From contig WPIO01000091.1 in the NCBI GenBank assembly GCA_009760855.2, positions 1,283,001 to 1,331,000 of the forward strand: 48,000 bases of DNA. Reading direction: 5' to 3'. The notes beneath the pieces were generated by a model that was not told where the DNA came from, did no database searches, and saw only the letters and a list, made by a program, of their open reading frames with translations. This DNA comes from Cristatella mucedo. Lineage: Eukaryota > Bryozoa > Phylactolaemata > Cristatellidae. The position numbers and the translations under genes are program-made. The stretch's first letter is position 1; every line of letters begins with the position of its first letter. Shown piece after piece: positions 40,830 through 48,000 of the stretch.

Positions 40830-43190
40830 GGGATTTAGGAGCATACGAACTAAAGGCGCGGTCTCAAATTCTTTTAGGTTCGTTCAATGTATAGGCTAAC
40901 GACTAGATTCTGAAACGCGCGTGGTACGGTGCTTAGCCGGGTGGGGAAGTAGCTCTGATAGGCAGGCTGGAGTCAAAGAATGAGGAGACCTAAAAGTGAG
41001 TGACAGAACCTCGAAGTCGATGCTTTGCTTGATTGGGAGCCAGTGCAGATCGGCGAGAAGTGTCGTGATTTGGCGACTGCGACACTCACGACAGACAAGC
41101 CCTGCTGCAGAGTTTTGCACCAGCTGCCAGTACCTGATTGCACAGGCCGGTAGACCAGCAAGAAGTGAGTTACAGAAGTCAAGACGGGATGTCACAAAAG
41201 TATGGACCAATTTAGATGTGGTATCCCTGTCTAAATAAGCTCGACTTTGATCAATGTTATGCAGCTGAAATTAGGCAGACTTGACTGTAGAGCTCATGTG
41301 GTAGTCCAAAGAAAGGTCACTTTGGAACAGGACACCTAGATTTCGCGAACATTCAACAGGAAATTTGTTGGTAGAGCCAATTGGGAGCGTTAAACCTTCC
41401 AATTTCTGAATCACACTCGGCTTGGTTTGCACATAACTAGTGAGAAGGTTTTACCATCATTCAATTTAAGAATGGTTGCTGCCATCTACGTGCGGATGTA
41501 AAAAAATACATGCAGTAAGGGAGTCGAGAGCATTCGACGTGCTCAAGGGGTGGGACGGAGCAAAGCAAAGGTACAACTGAACGTCATCTGTATAGCAGTA
41601 AAAGCCTAGATTGTGCCTGGATACCCATTGGCAAGAGGGAGAGTACGAACCCGTGAAAAGAACGTAACAAAGCACAGAGCCCTGAGATACCGTATACTTA
41701 AGAGGCTCCTCGGAAGATCTGTGTCCATTCACATCAACTACTCAGGAGTCTCCCACTGAGACAGGACCTAAAACGTCGGAGTGCAGCGCCAGTGATGCTC
41801 AGGTGAGATGAGAGTCGCCCAAGAATGACTTCTAAGTAGGTCGTTATACACCCGAAGAAATGCTGACTCTGTGGAGTGATAAGCTCTAAAACCAGACTCA
41901 AACGTACTTGCAAGGTTGGAAGCTTCAATATACAAGTTCAGTTGGTCCACCACGACTCGTTCCAGTATCTTTGATAGGAACGGTAGAAAGGATAGTGGAC
42001 AGAAGTTGCTCAAGTTATCTTGGTCTAGTGTTGCTTTCTTGAGAGGTGGCCTGACTACAACTTTTTTGAAAGGTGCCGGCACATGATCTGAGCGTCATGA
42101 AATATGTATGATGTTAGTTGAGCGTGCCAGCAGCAGATTTATGCATCGTAGAAACATGGCAGTGGGAATAGGGTCTAGAGGACTAGCTGTCTTTTTTGAT
42201 TGGGATATGAGCTTCAGAACGAGGTCATTAGTGGCCTCATTGAATGTAGATATTGAGGTGCTGCATAGAGTTGAGGGACGCGATTCCAAGGGTGTTGCTG
42301 CAACCCATGGGATGGACTCCAAGATTTTGTCGACAAAGAAGCTAGAAAACAGATCAGCTAGATCATCACAAGGATCACTAGGTAAGGAGCTAAGCTAGGA
42401 GCGGTTAAGGAAATGGTTGATCTAAGACGTCAGCATTTTGGGATTGTGCATCTGTGAATCAACAATATTTTTATAGAAGCTATTTTGCTAGGATAGATTG
42501 GCACGATATACAGCAGTCCTCCTGCGCCTGTCGATGGACAGTCAGTCCTGGTTATCTTTTTTCAACTTTCGCTTGGTAGACCTAGCTAGTTTAATGTCTG
42601 CGGTAAACCCCGTCTGGGCAAGGGCTCACAATGCTTAGTCGAAGGTGCAAACTCGTCGAGTATGTCAGCTGGTGTCGTATTGTAGCAATATACCAATGAT
42701 CAGATACAGATCAGAAGGGGAATTGAGCAGTAGTGGCGAAGCAGACACTGTCGAACGGACAGCATAGACTTCAAAGGTCTTGAGGTCTAGCGATTGACAG
42801 GTGATTAGGTGAGGATGAGAGCACATATTGTAGACTGAATGAGATCTGCATGTGGTCAGATAAGCAGAACTTGGTAATAATTGGATGATGACAGCCTGCA
42901 GTTGTAAGATAAAATTTGGTTGAGTGTGTGACCTTGCCTTGGAAGCTGGAGAAAGGAAAGACAGTCATGGATTTTGAAGTTAGAGACATGTAATGACTAG
43001 AGCCTACAAGCGATTGCAAACGAGAGCCCAGACTAGAGCACGGGGACCATAGTCCCCCCACAGGAATCCGAAATTGCCCAGCACAAGCGAGGCAGATTAA
43101 CAAGCCCTCCCCCTCGGCCAAGCAACTACCAGCCGGCCAGCATCCCAGCAACAGCACATTGGTCTGAAGGTCATGGCTGCACACTTCTAG
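40830..43190 (-). mobile_element. Non-LTR retrotransposon (CR1/L2-like), copy 4, longest
   Basis: Read from high to low coordinates. An endonuclease remnant (42771-43184) has GQFRIPVGGLWSPCSSLGSR, aligning with the family's GDFNIHV region, and KFCLSDHMQISF with the catalytic SDH motif. RT upstream parts follow: FKKVVVRPPLKK, LSFLPFLSKILERVVVDQLN (41768-42082). Then comes decayed palm sequence YCYTDDVQLYLCF (41466-41732), and the ORF2 C-terminus VTSRLDFCNSLLAGLPACAI and LHWLPIKQSIDFEVLSLTFR (40896-41210). Several frames and stops make it inactive. Order and motifs place it in the CR1/L2 group. Confidence 0.85.
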
Positions 43191-44085
43191 ATAACTTCAA
43201 ATCATTCAGAGACCGAGCCTTAGTTACGGTGCCGACAACGCCTCCCCCTTCGACCGGTTTCAGGGCCTGCTCTGTCCGGTGCTAGCTGCAACAGAGGTTC
43301 ATCTTGAGCAGGCTCCAGGTGGAGGCTGGCCAGACTTACTGGCCCCCCAGCACTGGAAGGAACACTCAACATATCTTCACCATTCGTTAATGCCGGACGC
43401 GGCATATGGTCCATTCCATGCACCAAGTGGTTAGAATGACATCACAGAAATTGCCAGCTCAATAACTGGCTTTCGTGAAACGTGGCACTGGCTTCGAGGT
43501 TTTGTATTTTGCAAAAGCTTGTGTAGACGGTGTTCTATTCTTGAGCCGAGCTACATGTAGCAAATAAGTAGTACAGGGCAAAGAAGCTAGCTTCTCTGAC
43601 AATGCAGTCTGGCCTTTATTGGCATCAAGCATTAATGGCTCGGCAAAAGCTCGACAGGAATGTAAGCATGAGCAAAGAGGTATCTAAAGGCTAAAAAATG
43701 GCATTTAATGTGAAAAGTGAATGATGATCATGCCTCACAATCTACACTAAAATCGCATCGTCGTGCAATCCCAGTCATGCAAGAAAGGGATTGACCTCAA
43801 GTGGATTTACTTCCCTCACCGACTAGCAAGTGCTGGATATGGGCAAGACCACTATAATTTAGCTGACAGCTTACGTGCCACCCAATGGCTTGCTTGTCAG
43901 GCTGCCCAGCGACAAATCCTGAACTTAGCTTGACCCAGCATGAACCCAGTGATGTTTGGCGGTTTGACAAGTCAGCACAGTAGAAGTGGGGCAGAGGTTA
44001 CTAGCTTGAACTGCTCTCTTAAAAACTCAGCTTACGAAACCCTGTCAGCCCATGACAGCTACTAAGAGAGCAGCTGCGGCTCCAG
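43191..44085. other. Intergenic, nothing recognised
   Basis: GC-richer 43200-43440 has a minus open frame without known motifs. It may be more LINE 5' sequence. The rest is featureless. Confidence 0.4.
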
Positions 44086-44086
44086 C

Positions 44087-44443
44087 TTACGGAGAGGGAG
44101 CTACGAGCAACATGCTAAGGGGAGCGCAGAGTATACTAGCCGTATTAGCGAGCGTGCTCATCCTCGTGGCCTTCTGAGGGTGGCCGCATCGTCGGCAAGC
44201 ACGCAAGCCGCCCTGATCCGGATGCTTTGTTGAGCGAAGCCCGAGAGCGCCAGAATACATAGCGCCACGCCAAGCTGCTCTATATGGCTGTGCTATCAGC
44301 TCCACATGTGTCCGTATAATCTCTTCAATAATAACGTATTGCTGCTGGTGAGCGGCGAGGGCTAGCAGCATCAGCGGCTTGGCCAAATCTTCTGTCAGAG
44401 ACAGAAACGGGCAAAGCCATTTCCAATGCGTGAGTCGTTCCAA
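44087..44443 (-). CDS. Unassigned open frame, weakly ankyrin/TRPC-like
   Basis: A 118-codon open frame on the minus strand. The stretch LMLLALAAHQQQYVIIEEII followed by PYRAAWRGA resembles the 'AAH..NYEII..L......PH' ankyrin segment in the N-terminus of TRPC channels. No other TRPC motif is visible and no neighbouring exon was found, so this may be a remnant exon or chance similarity. Confidence 0.22.
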   Translation of the reverse strand: MERLTHWKWLCPFLSLTEDLAKPLMLLALAAHQQQYVIIEEIIRTHVELIAQPYRAAWRGAMYSGALGLRSTKHPDQGGLRACRRCGHPQKATRMSTLANTASILCAPLSMLLVAPSP

Positions 44444-44449
44444 ACAAAC

Positions 44450-46490
44450 TATGCCAAACCAAACGCTAGGCTGTACTCTAATGGCACACGATGGCTACCA
44501 GAGAATCTTTGGAAATCGGGACACAAAGGCAGGCACACCGTAGCAAGACAGAAAGTGGGGGACCTGTGGTCAGAATTGATGCCGGTTTTTCCACAGCAAG
44601 AATGAGCCCGATCAGTAGAAAATATAATTGGGAGATCTTTCCTGATGTTAGTGCCCGACAGGAAATTACGACCCGGCACTAGACGAAGTGACGATTTGAT
44701 GGAAACTTTCAGGCATTAGTTTTATAGGTAAACATCTAAGGGGTAGCCTGTGTTAATTTCACGCCGAAAAGATCCGACAACTTCATAGCAACGGTATTCG
44801 TGAATAGCCATTTCTGAAGTAACTTTTATTTGGGAGCAGCTACTATTGAGAAAATCTGAGCCACATGACATTGCAATTGTTAATATTTCTTAGCTCGTAA
44901 CATAAGTTACCCCCATGTCGGCTTCAACCGATCACTAGTTAACACTACGCAAAGCGATCTGAACCTAACGAACTTTGTGTTATTTTGCTTGCTGGAATCA
45001 AATAGAAGCAATGCACCGCGATGGTCGGCATTGAAACAAGTCCAGCGACTAGAGTGTAAAACGTATTCAGGTATTCAAACAAAAGCATCTGTATTAGCCT
45101 TCAAGTACTGATGCAACGACCTATTTAACGTTGGCACACAAAATTCAGGAATTGCGCTCAAGCCGAGTGTTTTCAGTTCGCTTCTTAAAACCTTTTAGAT
45201 TGCATCTCTGAAAAATTCTTCTTTAGCCTTGCTGCTTCGGTGCTGCCATTTTACATCTGACGATATCTTACAAAAACGGGTCAAATGAACAGACGAACAA
45301 ATCAAAACACAATGAAACCAAAACCGTAAATTGCTCATGCATGTATTTTGATGGACCACACTCGCACAGCATCGCAAAGAGCAAGTTCAGACTAATCTCA
45401 GGACAGGAACGACGAGGCCTGCGAAAGACCAAAGAGACATGGCAAATGGCCTCTGAACTCATCTTCTTCTAGTCCACTAAAATACCTTCCGCGGGCAGAA
45501 TATAAATAGAAAATTTTAATACCGGTTTCACTCTAGCGATGCTTCCAGAAACTTGTAAAACAGCGCTGTCATCTGTACGATCTTCTGGTACGCGCGACTG
45601 CTCACATTTTCACAGACTTTACAAGGCACTTTAAATCTCGCTGTCAGAGAAACAATAATCGAGGATTAGTGTCACGCGCGGTTGAGCTTTATATAAGCTT
45701 GCAAAGGGCAAATAAGTAGAATAGCAAGCAGGCTAAACCATAAAAAAGATACTCAAGAGCCGCCATTTTTGCTGGAACTCTGGCCAGTATGCCACCGAGT
45801 CATGCTAGGAACATTTGGTGATTCGGCCATTCAACATTTTTTACGAGATATGTACAGACGATTTTACATAAGCGTTACCGCTAGAAATGTGAAATGACAC
45901 CAGTAGATTCAACTCTAAAGTTATAGAAATAACAATTTTGCGGTAAACCGTCCTTCCTATAATCGGGTACTCTGGCCATTCGATGGCTTGCAACCATTTT
46001 TGCAATTTAGTGCAAAATATTTGGTCTTAAAGTCACCGATAGCAAATGTGTTGAGTTAAAACCGGCCAATTCATGAATTACAAGAAATAATTCTGGAAGA
46101 TTTGGACAGCGCTACACGATGACTAAATCTCTTTCTAATGCACCCGATGTCTGCTGAAAATAAACATGTCGATTGATCGGCAATATCATGCACAGGATTG
46201 GTCGGTTTTATCATGCGCAGAGTTTGGCGAAATACTGCAATCAAACACAATAAACTCTGATCAGGCTAAGATCGACAAGACATCGGTGCTGCCGAGCTCA
46301 AATTTTGGGCGGATATTGTAGTAAACCTTCGATTCGATCTACCCAAAAAATTTCACGTCCTTTCGCGAACGGGCACTTCTGAAGAATAAGCTGCAGCGAC
46401 GAAGGTCTGTACCGCCAATCCGCTGCCAATCTTGTTTAGTTCATTTCAGATGCACCACAAATCAGATGCGAAAAGCTCCAAAAAAGTTTT
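44450..46490. other. Intergenic, nothing recognised
   Basis: About 2 kb with only short open frames (44491-44682 plus, 45195-45462 minus) that match nothing I know. Confidence 0.4.
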
Positions 46491-46559
46491 TAATACGAAA
46501 CTACGCTACATGTACAATGTGCCCAGAAAATGTCGCGTGGTGCCGCTGACGCGTTCTCA

Positions 46560-47960
46560 CCACGAACTCCCCTGAGATAGATTGCCGCGGCCAATACCGC
46601 AATTCACCCCAATCCGCCGCCGTCCACTGCATTCCACCGCAATTCACTGCATTCCACCGCACAACGAAAGAAATCGTTTGCGAAATGCCCCTTTTTTGAT
46701 TTCGTGTGACATTACACTCGGCGAAAATTGCACTCATACAATTTCACTTACATTGGCACTGCCGTTTTCGTGCAATGCTCTTCAATCGACTGCAATGGCC
46801 TGGAGCAAAACCGCAATTCACTAAAATCTATGGCATCCACTGCAAAACGACAAAAAAAGATTGTGCCGAGCTCCAGTTTTATTGCATATAAAAGCTCCAG
46901 TTGGCATTACATATAAAATTCCGCTGCGTCCAAAGTGAAGCTGGCATTTTAAGGTGCTTTTACTTGTTAGCTAATAGCAATTCACGGCAATCGGTAGCAA
47001 TGTCCCAGACAAATGCTGCAATCCACAGCATTCAGCTGCAAAATACCCCAAAATCAGCTTCTTATTGCTCCAATTTTGAATGCATATTACAAAGCCCCCT
47101 GTTTAAAGTGCGACCACATAATTCTTTACCTGCTACGCTCATAAATCTTTGGAAATGCATGGCAATTGACGGCAATGGCTCGACTTTAAGCAAAAAAGCG
47201 GCAATCCATTATAATACGTGGCAAACTGACCACAAATTGGCTGTGCGAAGCTCCAAATTGTTATTGCATATACTGTTTTGTTGCGTCCAAACAGAAAACA
47301 AGGCATTTTCAAGCTACTTTGCTAGTTAACTGTTAATATTGCATGGCAATCGACAGCAACGGGCCGGGCCAATATCGCAATCCGAGGAAAATCGACCAGA
47401 ATAGCTTAGCGAAACTGCAACTCTCATTCCACGTAACATTTAACTAAGCTCACGCATACTTTGCACAAATTGTGCGATTGTTCAATCAATGGCAATGCAT
47501 GGCAATCGATGGAAATGGCCCGTAGAAATACACCAATCCATAATAGTCCGTTAAAAACAGGCCGACAGTTGCTGAGGGAAGCTCCAACTTTTCTTGCGTA
47601 TTGCAACACATTGCCTTAAAAGTGCAATCGCATCCTTCTGAACAATCGCGAACATACAAGCAAGTGCAATGCATGGCAATCAACGGCAATGGCCCTTCTT
47701 CAACCGAAATACATTTCAAATTGGTTAGAGATTGGTTACTTGAAGTTGTAATTATGATACCACATTACGTTCAATGTGCGAGCCCATACTGTCAACACAA
47801 TTTGCTCGCTCAATCTTGGGCAATGCATGGCAATGGATGGCGATTGCCCGACTTTGAACAGAATCTAGTCTTATGTGCAATGTAAGTTAGAGCTTCCCGT
47901 TAACGATTTGAAGATGATTTGCAGTCGAATAAAGTGGATTGCGGTATTTCCGCAGGTCTT
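46560..47960 (+). repeat. Degenerate satellite-like tandem array, ~150-195 bp period
   Basis: A core like GCAATGCATGGCAATC followed by GACGGCAATGGCCCG recurs near 46785, 46979, 47152, 47339, 47492, 47668 and 47819. Spacings are 194, 173, 187, 153, 176 and 151 bases. Between cores, GAAGCTCCAA and TTATTGCATATA-type segments recur in order. A reversed or variant unit lies near 46590-46660 (CCACTGCATTCCACCGCAAT). Units are strongly diverged. The many short open frames here are by-products. Confidence 0.7.
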
Positions 47961-48000
47961 TTCGAGCGATTGCTGTTCATTTCCAGAGTTCGCGGATGCA

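Noticed and set aside
46501-47885. Numerous 60-140 codon open frames on both strands
   Set aside because: They lie over the satellite-like repeat, overlap one another in several frames and have no recognisable protein features.

Overview
This is a 48 kb piece of a eukaryotic nuclear genome, most likely an invertebrate animal. The evidence is intron-containing genes with canonical splice sites, AATAAA polyadenylation signals, animal-type housekeeping proteins (a NUP42-type FG nucleoporin, a CISD iron-sulphur protein, ribosomal protein S6), dinucleotide microsatellites, tRNA-derived SINEs and decayed CR1/L2-like non-LTR retrotransposons. I cannot name the species.

Layout. 1-2250: decayed non-LTR retrotransposon (minus). 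6677-8023: FG-rich exon of a NUP42-like nucleoporin (plus) with its polyA signal. 9-13 kb: SINEs and a plus-strand LINE fragment. 15082-18565: complete three-exon CISD2-like gene (minus), whose second intron carries a two-part minisatellite. 20.1 kb: paired GA and GGA microsatellites. 21866-22932: exon-intron ribosomal protein S6 pseudogene (minus). 24.4-27.6 kb: SINEs and a LINE with a nested repeat. 29075-40221: an AT-rich, 11 kb, TIR-bounded virus-like element of Polinton/Maverick type. 40.5-43.2 kb: the longest LINE copy, with endonuclease and RT remnants. 46.5-48 kb: degenerate satellite-like repeats.

The virus-like element is the exciting part. It carries a protein-primed type B DNA polymerase (zinc finger, exonuclease motifs, YTDTDSL palm motif), a retroviral-type integrase C-terminal half, a YqaJ-like exonuclease, a capsid-like protein, a fibre-like protein and several small unknown genes. 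Its reading frames stay coherent across many in-frame stop codons. In the capsid-like gene, five UGA codons sit where tryptophan fits. In the acidic gene and the polymerase C-terminus, UAA and UAG recur in frames that stay open over 540-580 bases with no indel. The observed frameshifts are mostly single-base and fall in or beside A or T homopolymers. This suggests genes written in a non-standard nuclear code (UGA = Trp, perhaps UAR = Gln), now sitting in a standard-code animal chromosome. Ordinary decay is the competing explanation. A host SINE inserted into the polymerase gene, together with intact host genes on both sides, shows the element is integrated rather than a contaminant.

Host genes here are unrelated to one another and do not form a functional cluster.
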